From an uncultured Eubacterium sp. (GTDB lineage Bacteria > Bacillota > Clostridia > Lachnospirales > Lachnospiraceae), in contig CAJUBQ010000087.1 in NCBI GenBank assembly GCA_910584595.1, forward strand, positions 1 through 20,072: a stretch of 20,072 bases of DNA. Reading direction: 5' to 3'. Below, one piece after another: positions 1-7,339 of the stretch. Under the pieces are notes generated by a model, which was not told where the DNA came from, did not search any database, and was given only the letters and a program-made list of their open reading frames with translations. Position numbers and translations under genes: made by a program. How positions within the stretch are numbered: position 1 is the stretch's first letter; each line of letters begins with the position of its first letter.

Positions 1-28
1 CACAATTACAGAATTAAAACAATTTCGT

Positions 29-127
29 CTACCTAACTTTTGGGAAAGATGTGATCAATTTATATCTTTCTTCAAAAGATACATCATACCCTACACCATA
101 TCCAAAGCAATCATATATCCCTATCAT
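29..127 (-). pseudogene. N-terminal stub of a sugar isomerase/epimerase-like (TIM-barrel) protein
   Basis: A 32-codon reading frame starts at an ATG preceded by a good AGGTGG ribosome site. It begins MIGIYDCFGYGVGYDVSFEE and continues RYKLI. This resembles the opening of sugar-phosphate isomerase/epimerase (AP-endonuclease-2 fold) proteins, in which the first beta strand is followed by a phrase of the type EERYxLIKEAGF. After RYKLI the sequence diverges and stops at TAG six codons later, so the rest of the roughly 270-residue barrel is missing. It lies 68 bases downstream of the TfoX-like gene on the same strand. I see it as a truncated relic, because no barrel-like continuation is visible in the 28 bases left before the window edge. 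Family recognition rests on memory of the N-terminal motif and is moderate. Confidence 0.45.
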
Positions 128-195
128 TTTAACCACCTGCAAACTTCAATTTTGTGTTCTGCAACTTCTCAATACATAGAAATTTCACATTACTG

Positions 196-453
196 TTAGT
201 TTTTCAGAAAATCGCTAAATTCTTTCAATTCCTTTTTTGTATTTTCAGAAAGTCTGTTATATTCTGTATTATGAATAGCCCCCTCTAATGTATATAAATG
301 CACCAGACACATATTTGGATATTTCTGCTTTAGCTTAAGAAATGCGTCTTTTGCACCTGTCTCAATTAGTTCTTCGGCAGATTCAATACCAACAGATATT
401 AGTTTTTTTTCCATTTCTCTACCAATATTCATCATTGATGTTAATCCTGACAT
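196..453 (-). CDS. Small stand-alone TfoX C-terminal-domain protein
   Basis: This 85-residue protein consists almost entirely of a TfoX/Sxy C-terminal domain. Recognisable phrases are LTSMMNIGREMEKKL near the N-terminus, then VGIESAEELIETGAKDAF (about residues 22-39), the segment around CLVHLYTLEGAI (about 49-60) and the closing KELKEFSDF. In Gammaproteobacteria TfoX/Sxy promotes competence gene expression through CRP. In Firmicutes, single-domain versions are common and their role is unknown, so the name does not imply competence control here. The ATG has a GGAG ribosome site six bases upstream, and a consensus promoter lies about 65 bases further up (520-548). The gene is complete and looks intact. 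Confidence 0.8.
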   Translation of the reverse strand: MSGLTSMMNIGREMEKKLISVGIESAEELIETGAKDAFLKLKQKYPNMCLVHLYTLEGAIHNTEYNRLSENTKKELKEFSDFLKN

Positions 454-519
454 ATTTTCTCCAATTCCCCGTGATTTACTTATCCTTCCAACTTAAGGAT
501 TCTTAGTTTAACTTTTTCA

Positions 520-548
520 ATTATACACGAAAACATGGGATTTTTCAA
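520..548 (-). promoter_or_regulatory. Sigma-A-type promoter of the TfoX-domain gene
   Basis: Read on the minus strand, TTGAAA (543-548) is separated by exactly 17 bases from a perfect TATAAT (520-525). The start codon at 453 lies about 65 bases downstream, leaving a short leader with its own ribosome site. No operator symmetry is evident. Confidence 0.7.
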
Positions 549-613
549 TTCTCAAACTGTCTTTGCTTAAGTTTGGATGTACTGCCGCTTATTGCGGAAA
601 CGCTGTCATTAAA

Positions 614-784
614 CTATGAATAAATTATATCATTTTCAACAACTTCCCTTGCACACGCCAAAATGTTATTCATCTTTTGAATTCATAAGAATTGATTTTC
701 GGATTTCAACTGTTCTGTCACGCCCTGCCTGTCGGCATATTCCGCTGCCAGCCGAAAAAACATATCCATTGCCAGTGCGTCTTA
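614..784 (-). pseudogene. tnpV: C-terminal relic of transposon protein TnpV
   Basis: The frame reads a segment containing MDMFFRLAAEYADRQGVTEQ, then LKSENQFL, one in-frame stop, and then MNNILACAREVVENDIIYS before a TAG. Transposon-encoded TnpV proteins of clostridial elements end with the same pattern: a GVTEQLKAEN phrase, then MNNI, then an alternating acidic tail ending in IIYA or a close variant. An in-frame TAA just before the segment and the internal TGA show that it is dead. The N-terminal half is missing here, but the N-terminal half of a tnpV is present at 10367-10507 in the same orientation. It lies just downstream (minus sense) of the hairpin repeat at 881-999. Confidence 0.7.
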
Positions 785-880
785 ACCGCTAAGTATTATT
801 TTGAACTTTGCATTACCAATCTACATTGTAGCAAAGAAAATTACATTTTACGAATGTGTGATTATGTTTTCATATAGAGT

Positions 881-999
881 AAGCCAGCGAGAAAAGTATT
901 CCTACTTTTACGCTGGCTTTTGCCTTTGCTATCGCTCATAAGTTGTATTCCAATAATGTTTTTTAAATTATCTCCTTATGTGGTAACAGCCTTTGCCTG
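881..999. repeat. Hairpin-containing repeat, copy 1 (with 10646-10763)
   Basis: This segment of about 118 bases recurs at 10646-10763 in the same orientation with scattered substitutions. Shared parts include the AGCCAGCG...CGCTGGCT hairpin, a TTTGCCTTTGCTATC phrase, a GTATTCCAATAATGTTTT phrase and TATCTCCTTATGTGG. In this copy the stem is AGCCAGCG plus GAAAAGTA around a small loop and is followed by TTTT on the plus strand, so it could act as a terminator. It belongs to the mobile module whose tnpV relic follows on the minus strand. Confidence 0.8.
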
Positions 1000-1154
1000 A
1001 TACGTTCTATGCCTACGACCTTTTCTATTTTAATTACAACTATTGTTTTATTGTTTGCAAAAATTTCTCTGGTTGCTTCATTCTCCTGGTTGCCCGTATA
1101 ATGCCCCACAATGCCTCATAATTCAATTTTAGAGTGTTCAACACGTTTCCCTAC

Positions 1155-1361
1155 CTATCGCATATTTTCCACGCTTAAATCGACTTGTAACGTGTCGGCA
1201 AGCGTTATGCTTTCATCCTCTGCTATTGGCATGATTAAACTGACTGTTCTCTGCATATAGCTTTGTATCTTTTGCACTTCCTTTTCAGGTACGCCAAGAT
1301 AAGCCGCTGTTTCTGTCACTGTCGGCTCTCTGCTCCATTTCTGTCTTATCTGGTCTGCAGC
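1155..1361 (-). pseudogene. Relic of a sigma-70-type RNA polymerase sigma factor (region 3)
   Basis: A 69-codon open segment carries QKWSREPTVTETAAYLGVPE, then a stretch including VQKIQSYMQRTVSLIMPIAE, and ESITLADTLQVDLSVENM. This is the layout of sigma-70 region 3: a short helix-turn-helix of the type PTVEEIAxxLGV, a run ending in (P/V)SLxxP, and a linker with (L/G)ADxLxxD. A TGA precedes the segment and a TAG ends it. Region 2 is absent and region 4, which binds the -35 element, is missing, so it cannot work as a sigma factor. In clostridial integrative elements a sigma-factor gene often sits near tnpV and a serine recombinase, which fits the neighbouring relics. Confidence 0.6.
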
Positions 1362-1532
1362 TCATAGGATTCCTATCATAAGTCCTCTATAGGTTCATAA
1401 TGAAAGAATTCTATTATATATGATTCAACTTTAAGCCAAAAATATAACCGCTATTATAAGTTTGATTATACAAAGAAGATATTTATAATTTTACACTTTG
1501 AGGGACTAGAGGAGCAATCTCTAAGGTTAAAT

Positions 1533-1811
1533 TCAACCGCAATATTTTTCATAATCGCTTTCATTCACATAATTTCCGCAATGCGGACAATAATGATTAT
1601 GATATCCCACCTTAAGACATCCTCCGCAATAAGGACATCTGCTGAAAAGCGCTATAATAATTATAATTCCAACCCATATCAGCAAACCTACAGCTAATAC
1701 TATCAAGCCCACTACATTTCCAATACAGCAACCTATAACAAAAAACAGCAAACCTAAAATGAACAATATGGCTGATAACCTTGCCACCGTTTTAAGTGAA
1801 ATATGATTCAT
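1533..1811 (-). CDS. Small membrane protein with C-terminal zinc ribbon
   Basis: The 92-residue product has a short basic N-terminus, two hydrophobic segments (about residues 12-30 and 33-57) joined by a short turn, and a cytosolic-looking tail with CPYC (59-62) and CPHC (75-78), a typical two-knuckle zinc ribbon. The tail ends with acidic and aromatic residues. The ATG has a GGAGAGG ribosome site about nine bases upstream. I do not recognise a specific family, and membrane-anchored zinc ribbons have no common function. It stands alone between relics, with no adjacent gene on its strand to suggest a partner. Because the frame, start site and cysteine pairs are intact, I regard it as a real gene. 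Confidence 0.7.
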   Translation of the reverse strand: MNHISLKTVARLSAILFILGLLFFVIGCCIGNVVGLIVLAVGLLIWVGIIIIIALFSRCPYCGGCLKVGYHNHYCPHCGNYVNESDYEKYCG

Positions 1812-2107
1812 ATTTGCTACCTCTCCATAACTGATACCAGATTGAAAAAGATTTTCAATAATTTATCGGTATGCATAAACATATGGGAACGGTCTGGCAA
1901 AAACTGCAATCCACAAGATATTTGCCAGATTGTCACCCTTTTTCCACTCCTGTGGCGTATATCCTTCATAAAACCATTTATTAAACGCATTGCTATTTTT
2001 AATTTTAACTAATCTTGCAATACCACAATATCCAGCAGTATAGCAATTTGAAGCTCTATGATATCCGGTTAATTATTGGACTCACCTCTTTTTTTCTATA
2101 TACAGTA
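1812..2107. other. AT-rich spacer without a supported gene
   Basis: The gap between the zinc-ribbon gene and the minus-strand transposase relic holds only short frames with no ribosome site or recognisable protein pattern. I see no promoter, hairpin or repeat here that I would defend. Confidence 0.5.
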
Positions 2108-2340
2108 TCAAAAGGTGTTTTGGCCAAACTTTAAAACATTCGTATCATCAATGCGCAAAAACAGACTATGACTGCAGCCTCCTAGATACTGGCTCAATGA
2201 CATACCTGCAATGGCATTCACGAACCTAGAGCTGTACGCTTTCAAATAAACGCCTACATAATAAAAGACATTTAATGATTCTTCCGTAATTCGGAGCAAA
2301 AATACCTATACAGAGAATACACGGAGACTGCTGATTTCAT
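2108..2340 (-). pseudogene. Relic of a DDE transposase, N-terminal part (inverted relative to the copy at 2543)
   Basis: The segment starts with MKSAVSVYSLYRYF in one frame, changes frame, then reads ESLNVFYYVGVY and ends in LFLRIDDTNVLKFGQ. The plus-strand relic at 2543-3408 has the matching series MESADSIRSLYRHF, then KSMNAFYYACSY, then FLCIDDTMVSKFGK. The two are clearly homologous across about 75 residues but much diverged and in opposite orientation. IDDT contains the first catalytic aspartate of the DDE triad. Everything after that is gone, so only the first quarter or so of the transposase remains. Confidence 0.7.
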
Positions 2341-2496
2341 AACCAGTAAGGATAAAACAAGCAGGAGCGATGTATAAATTCAATATTAGTATATAATATT
2401 TTTCACAAAATTTCAGCTGCTTTTTACAATTACAGTTTTAAATCATACCACTTTACAACTTTTTGAAAAAAATAACGCACAAGGCGCTTTCTCATG

Positions 2497-2559
2497 TATA
2501 ATAAGTTTGCACACTAAACCATACGAAAGAGAGTGACCTTGTACGTCAAACTTATTATA
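2497..2559. repeat. 13-bp inverted repeat at the 5' edge of the transposase relic
   Basis: TATAATAAGTTTG (2497-2509) is matched perfectly by its reverse complement at 2547-2559, with 37 bases between. It overlaps the start of the transposase reading frame. It may be part of the insertion sequence left end or a hairpin limiting transposase expression; I cannot tell which. Confidence 0.5.
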
Positions 2560-3408
2560 TAACAAAAATAACCTGTTATCTATCCTTGCTATGGAATCAG
2601 CTGATTCCATCCGGTCACTGTACAGACATTTTTTGTCCGGAATTACAAAAAATCGATGAATGCATTTTATTATGCATGTTCTTATGCGAAAGCTGATTAT
2701 TCCAAGTTTATGAATGTCACTTCAGTCATGGTGCTAAAGCTTGTACCCGAAAAACTGCAGTCACAGCCTGTCTTTTTGTGTATTGATGATACCATGGTCT
2801 CAAAGTTTGGCAAAATATTTGAAGATGTGTCAAAGCTTTTTGACCATGCAGCGCATAATGGTTCTAATTATCTTAACGGTCACTGTTTTGTGAGCCCGAC
2901 GCTCTGCATCCCGGTGTGGAATAAGGGCAGGATCCGCTATCTTTCTGTCCCGCTCGGATGCCGTATGTGGCAGAAGAAGGAATCCAAGCTGGAACTGGCC
3001 GCATCCATGGTGCGCCAGGCAATGCCGAAATTCAGTTACAAGAAAAATGTTATCATCCTTTATGACGGCTGGTATGTAAAAAAGAACTGTCCTGTGTCGT
3101 GGATGAATACAAAAATTTGGACTTTATAGAGAATGACATGCCTGATTCTGTCATTTATGACCTTCCGCCACAGCCGACTGCTTCTATATATATTTAGATA
3201 GAACATAGAAGTTAGTTACTACGAACAAAAAACGTTCTGGTCACTTTGCAGCTATATGGTACGGAGCAGGAAAGGCATTGAGATGCTGATGAACTTAATC
3301 AACATCACATACTGTACAATGAAAATGCTTCCATATCAGAATAGCAGTTTCGCAAAATACCAGTCAGAAAGTGTGCAGGAATTTCGCTTTGCCCTCATGA
3401 AAATAGAT
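2543..3408 (+). pseudogene. Decayed DDE (IS4-like) insertion-sequence transposase
   Basis: Pieces of one transposase lie in order on the plus strand but in several frames. They are MESADSIRSLYRHFLSG (from about 2590), then from 2656 a frame starting MNAFYYACSYAKAD with VFLCIDDTMVSKFG, then IILYDGWYVKK (about 3054), then a second frame with VVDEYKNLDFIE (about 3097), and finally IEVSYYEQKTFW (about 3206) and MVRSRKGIEMLMNLINI (from 3256). All three catalytic positions can be pointed to: D in IDDT, D in LYDGW, and E in SYYEQ. Frame breaks lie near 2650, 3090 and 3200. A stretch between PPQPT and IEVSYYEQ is shorter than expected for such enzymes, suggesting an internal deletion. It is inactive. 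The dispersed repeat at 3423-3562 directly follows and may be its right end. Confidence 0.75.
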
Positions 3409-3422
3409 TTCTACTTGCTCCT

Positions 3423-3562
3423 CATATTTCAAATTCTATCACTTTTCTACAATAAACCTTATTTTTCGACCAGTATCGCCATCGTCAGATTCTGTCAATC
3501 ACGGACTAAAAATATTTTGTAAATAAATTATGAATTTTATCTAAGCTTGTTGTATTTTGTCT
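3423..3562. repeat. Dispersed hairpin repeat, copy a (possible IS right end)
   Basis: Copy a shares with copy b (5588-5770) the run from ATATTTCAAAT through TATCACTTTTCTACAAT, a TATTTTTCGAC phrase, AGATTCTGTCAATCACGGACTA, TATTTTGTAAATAAA and TTTTATCTAA. It lacks the left arm of the hairpin seen in b and c. Its position immediately after the transposase C-terminal relic suggests that the family derives from that insertion sequence. Confidence 0.7.
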
Positions 3563-3698
3563 ACATCTCACATCTTTTTTATAACATATAAACCATAATA
3601 TTATTAATCCATATCTTCGTAGAACCGCAGTATCTTGACTTCACCAACAATATTTCCAGCTAGATACCATAATCATTCCACACTCCTTTATTTGCAAT

Positions 3699-4718
3699 TT
3701 AGTTATCTCTAACTGTTACCATCATCTCATCTGCTGCTTGCATAAACCTTTCAACATATGTTACCGACAACATTTTATTGGTTGTATGGCTACTAAAACT
3801 AATATTATTTAATTTGTCTTGTTTCGAATACTTTTCGCCTTCCTCTTCTTTTAGGGTTGTAGTAAATATAATTTGATTATTTAATTTTTTAAATAAATCT
3901 ATCACTTTTGCTTCCCTATCTGACGACAGATCTTCGGCTCTAAATGAATCTACAATTATTGGATAATCATGTTGTAAGCTTTTTGCAAAAGCATACATTC
4001 TTGCCAAATGAAATTCTGTAGCTTCACTGCCAGAATAAGTCCTATCTCGTGTAGTAAATATATCCGTATACGGCCTGTCTTCCATTATATCAACTTGAGT
4101 ATAAAAATCATTCATCTGGGCGACAATATTATCCAGCAATTTTCGGGATTTCTTTTCTACATCTTCAGAGATTGCAACTGTTATCTCCAGCTGGCCAGAT
4201 AACCTTCCAATTTCATGGTCAATCTCTTTTATTCGTTTATCTGCACCCCTTGCTCCCTCGATTTCTTGTTTCACCAGAAGCAATGCCTCTACTGGAACAT
4301 CAACTGTTTCCATACAAGAATCTAATTCCTTTTGACAAATAGTAATTTCATTGGTTAAATGTACTATTTCTTCATTATATATGTCAACCTTTTCCTGAAC
4401 TGCGTCTAAAATCTGTTTCCTCATTTTTGTTGTTGAAATATCAAAAAAGAATTCAAAATCTGCGCTTTCATAAGCAATATGTGTAGAGCCACAATCCATA
4501 CAGGAAATTTGTCCTGTTTTCATAGTTCTGTTTAAAGATCTTAATTCTTTCAACGCTATCTCATTTTTTGTTCTTCTGGAAATCGCATTGTTCCTTTCTT
4601 TTCTTAGTTTCAATAATTTATTTTTTATTATCTCTACTTCTTTTAACATGTTTTCTAAAGCAGCCCTGTCATTTGTCGAACTTAAAAATTCAAAAACTGC
4701 ATTATGTCTAATTGTCAA
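3699..4718 (-). pseudogene. C-terminal part of an SMC/Rad50-like coiled-coil ATPase, 5' end lost
   Basis: The frame encodes about 339 residues and is open upstream to a TAG near 4741. The first codon usable as a start is a TTG without a ribosome site. Content in order: charged coiled coil (about 22-70), a CMDCGS motif (C73, C76) like a zinc hook, a second coil (about 95-200), an ABC-signature-like YSGSE (228-232), and a Walker-B-like YPIIVDSFRAEDLS (252-265). A threonine-rich strand with IIFTTTLK follows. This is the C-terminal half of an AAA/ABC ATPase of the RecN/Rad50/SMC type. The N-terminal Walker A lobe is absent, so the product cannot bind ATP normally. Such proteins are frequent in DNA-repair and phage-defence operons, but I cannot name the family. 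It lies 66 bases after the PIN toxin relic, so a deletion probably joined the two. Confidence 0.6.
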
Positions 4719-4784
4719 GTCAAAATGCGGACCATTTCTCTACTTGGAAATTAATAGCAATTCCAATATAGTTCTTTGCTTTTA

Positions 4785-5197
4785 TCATCCTAATATTTTT
4801 ACAAATTCATCCGGTTGGATAACTTTCACTCTTGATTTTGTAAAATCCTTTGGATTTCGTGTTATAATATAATCTGCCGCTACTTCAACTGCACTTTCCT
4901 CCTGCAGACAATCCTCAAAATCTGTAAATCCGTAATTATCCAATGCTGCAAAATTTTCTTTTCATCCAAATTGGGAATATAAAAAATCTTACACAAATCC
5001 TTAATAAAATTTCTGCGCTCATCTGGATTAAAATCTTTTCTCAAAATATAAAACAAATTAGAAATACTATATGTAGCTAAAAAGCCAGTAATTTCCCTTC
5101 TGGCACATTTTTCTATTATTATATTTGCATTTACTGCAAAAGGATGCCGCTCTGCGACCGCATCCACAATAATATTTGTATCAACCAGGATTACCAT
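4785..5197 (-). pseudogene. PIN-domain (VapC-like) toxin, frameshifted
   Basis: The first frame starts MVILVDTNIIVDAVAERHPF, a PIN start with the first metal-binding aspartate in VDTN, and runs to NLDEKKIL. There a one-base change in the A4T4 run at 4950-4957 throws it out of frame. The downstream frame continues the protein as AALDNYGFTDFEDC, then EVAADYIITRNPKDF, and ends at TGA after QPDEFVKILG. It contains the D-F-E-D and (A/D)YIITRN(P/V)KDF signatures of PIN nucleases. Joined, the protein would be about 137 residues, normal for VapC. GAGGA lies nine bases before the ATG at 5197, which is why I prefer it to the ATG at 5206. It overlaps the end of the antitoxin-like gene by 17 bases, the classic toxin-antitoxin layout. 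PIN toxins are usually RNases; as read, this one lacks its last acidic residues. Confidence 0.8.
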
Positions 5198-5423
5198 ATT
5201 TTTCATTCCTCGCTTCTTCCAATTCTTTGTCAGCATCAAAGTTTTCCGGCAGCCTGCCTCTAAACTTTTGCAAATTTTGAAATGCCGCCATAGCCTGTTT
5301 TTTATCATTCTCTTTATCTGCTATTGATATTTTTAGGTTTTGAAGCATATCTATAACATAGAACATGTGCTCTTCCGGCATTTGCCGAATCAAATCCATT
5401 GATTTTTCCTTTATTTGCGTCAT
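5181..5423 (-). CDS. Antitoxin-like small protein upstream of the PIN toxin relic
   Basis: The 80-residue acidic, charged protein begins MTQIKEKSMDLIRQMPEEHM and ends RLPENFDADKELEEARNEKY followed by GNPG. The N-terminal third is a predicted amphipathic helix pair. The C-terminal tail, with its DxDKELEEAR phrase, resembles tails of antitoxins that partner PIN toxins in Lachnospiraceae, where the tail wraps the nuclease. I do not see an AbrB or ribbon-helix-helix DNA-binding domain with certainty. The ATG has an AGAGGA ribosome site eight bases upstream. Its stop lies inside the start of the PIN frame, so translation would be coupled. The reading frame is intact although the toxin is broken, as expected if toxin loss is tolerated. 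Confidence 0.7.
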   Translation of the reverse strand: MTQIKEKSMDLIRQMPEEHMFYVIDMLQNLKISIADKENDKKQAMAAFQNLQKFRGRLPENFDADKELEEARNEKYGNPG

Positions 5424-5587
5424 TAGCCATTCCTCTCTTTCCTCATACCTTTACATTTATTTTATACCAAAGTTTCTCAATTTTACTTTATACACATTCT
5501 TTACCCAAATTATATAAACTATATCTGTATTACCATAATACATTACATGTCTCAACATCTGTTTTTATTGCACATTATTCTATATTT

Positions 5588-5770
5588 AAAAGTGATATCA
5601 TTTGAAAAAAGATTATTTTCTATCCTATATTTCAAATAATATCACTTTTCTACAATATATCCTATTTTTCGACACAGTTATCCCTTCCTCAGATTCTGTC
5701 AATCACGGACTAATAATATTTTGTAAATAAAGTATAAATTTTATCTAAACTTATCAGTTTTTGTCTAATC
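5588..5770. repeat. Dispersed hairpin repeat, copy b
   Basis: The left 60 bases form a hairpin: AAAAGTGATATCATTTGAAA (from 5588) against TTTCAAATAATATCACTTTT. It is followed by CTACAAT, CCTATTTTTCGACA and the same right-hand run as copy a. No transposase is present. The right end contains the stop codon of the AlbA-domain gene (5765-5767), so the insertion or its edge probably supplied that stop. Confidence 0.75.
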
Positions 5771-7231
5771 CTCTGCATTTTCAAATTTTATCAACAAAAT
5801 CCATTTCCCCTTACGATTAGAGCCTTCACGGATAACCTTGCCTTCCTGTTTCATTTTCATCAGTATACGCTTAATAGTTGACGCAGATACAGATAGCTTT
5901 TCGCCCAAATCTTTCTGCGTCATTTCCGGATTTCGGCGGATGACCTCTATCAGTCGAAATTCCAGGTCATTTTTCGAATCACAATTGAGGTCATCAAATT
6001 CATCTTTAAAACTGCTATCGAGGTCATCGGGATCATTTTTGGGATTATTGACCCCAATCTGACCCCGATAAATATTGATCCGTAAGTCTACTTCACCGCC
6101 AATAAACTCTGGCTCCAGCAATCCAGCAGCTTTTACTCTGGCTATAATGCGGGGAATGCCGCTGCCCCAATGCTCAATCAGGTTCATATATGAAAAAGCA
6201 TAAGCCAGGGCTTCATTACGAATCTGGGAATAGCCTTCCTTCATCCGCTCCAGTGTCTGCCCCATGGGAATTTTACCTGGAGAAGTGATTTCCAGACGGT
6301 TATCATAAACCGCAATCTGCGTGTTACCGTGGTCTAAATAGCTGCGATGCACAGCGGCATTAATAATCAGCTCCCGAATGGCATCCGGCGGAATTTCATA
6401 AATATCCTGCCGATAAATTCCTTCAAACGCAGCTCCCATATGAATATTCCGCAGTACAAACTGATATGCCTGATCAATCTGCTCCCAGACTGGTCCAGTA
6501 TACTCTCTCCGGTCAACAAATGTCTCCTTCGTAGTTCCCTTGAACACGCCACACTGCGTTACCACATGAAGTGCACCACAGCCGGTCAGAATGGCATAGG
6601 CATTAGATGGGTAGTATTTTCCATTCCGTTCAATTAAAATACCGTTGGAACACAGCTGCTGAAGACCCACATCCCTGACGGCATCTTTCTGCTCCTGGCT
6701 GCGTGCATTCTTCAAAGCCTGCTCTTTCATAGCGTTGCACAAAGCATAAATATCTGCATCTGTAATATCACAGCCTGTGCAAAGTGACTGATCGAAACAG
6801 CGGTTACTTCCCTCAAACATCAATTCTCTGACCATGTATTCATCTGCAAGGCGGGTAGTCCCGGTCACACGGACATACACACCGCTTTCCCGGCCAAGAG
6901 ACCTGATAAAATAGGGCCGCTGTCTGCCTTGCGGCACTTCCATCACTATGACAGTCTTTCCATCAATAGTCTGCAAAGTAATATCAGGGATAACCGCTGG
7001 TTCACAGCTGTCTGATACTGCATTTGCAATGGAATCCATAGTCTTGAATACATCTTCCTTTCCGATTCCAGTCACTTCTCTTGTTTTATCAGCTACGCCA
7101 AATACAATTCTGCCACCAGTCCCATTTGCAAAAGCAACCACCGATTTCATGTATTTAATGCTTTTGTCTGGCAGGCTCTCCTTAAACTCCACATTCTTAG
7201 ATTCGCCTGAAAGGATTTCCTCCATGGTCAT
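5765..7231 (-). CDS. AlbA/Schlafen-like ATP-binding protein with C-terminal winged helix
   Basis: The protein has 488 residues in three parts. Residues about 8-140 form an AlbA_2 (Schlafen-like) domain, with KNVEFKESL, then SVVAFANGTGGRIVFGV and GVYVRVTGTTRLA. Residues about 284-395 match the GHKL-type ATPase module of this family (HATPase_c_4): IRELIINAAVHRSY (N box, N291), ITSPGKIP and EHWGSGIPRI. Residues about 425-485 form a winged helix, with MTQKDLGEKLSVSASTIKRI. Such proteins are often annotated as RecG-like transcriptional regulators; Schlafen-like AlbA domains can bind or cut nucleic acid. The ATG has GAGGTG six bases upstream. It is the last intact gene after the HEPN gene, with a gap of 108 bases. 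The end coincides with repeat copy b, so the last residues may be altered from the ancestral ones. Confidence 0.85.
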   Translation of the reverse strand: MTMEEILSGESKNVEFKESLPDKSIKYMKSVVAFANGTGGRIVFGVADKTREVTGIGKEDVFKTMDSIANAVSDSCEPAVIPDITLQTIDGKTVIVMEVPQGRQRPYFIRSLGRESGVYVRVTGTTRLADEYMVRELMFEGSNRCFDQSLCTGCDITDADIYALCNAMKEQALKNARSQEQKDAVRDVGLQQLCSNGILIERNGKYYPSNAYAILTGCGALHVVTQCGVFKGTTKETFVDRREYTGPVWEQIDQAYQFVLRNIHMGAAFEGIYRQDIYEIPPDAIRELIINAAVHRSYLDHGNTQIAVYDNRLEITSPGKIPMGQTLERMKEGYSQIRNEALAYAFSYMNLIEHWGSGIPRIIARVKAAGLLEPEFIGGEVDLRINIYRGQIGVNNPKNDPDDLDSSFKDEFDDLNCDSKNDLEFRLIEVIRRNPEMTQKDLGEKLSVSASTIKRILMKMKQEGKVIREGSNRKGKWILLIKFENAED

Positions 7232-7339
7232 ATCAACACCTCGTTCTTAATATGGCAGTATTAGAACTGCCCAAAAAACATTTGGCCAGTCAAAGTTCCA
7301 CACCCATGTTCATAAAACTATCCTGAAATATTGATCAAC

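Noticed and set aside
692..877. Plus-strand 61-codon frame
   Set aside because: It is the reverse of the tnpV relic, has no ribosome site and no protein pattern.
3256..3522. Plus-strand 88-codon frame as a separate gene
   Set aside because: Its first 50 residues are the C-terminal part of the transposase relic, and the rest is translation of the dispersed repeat.
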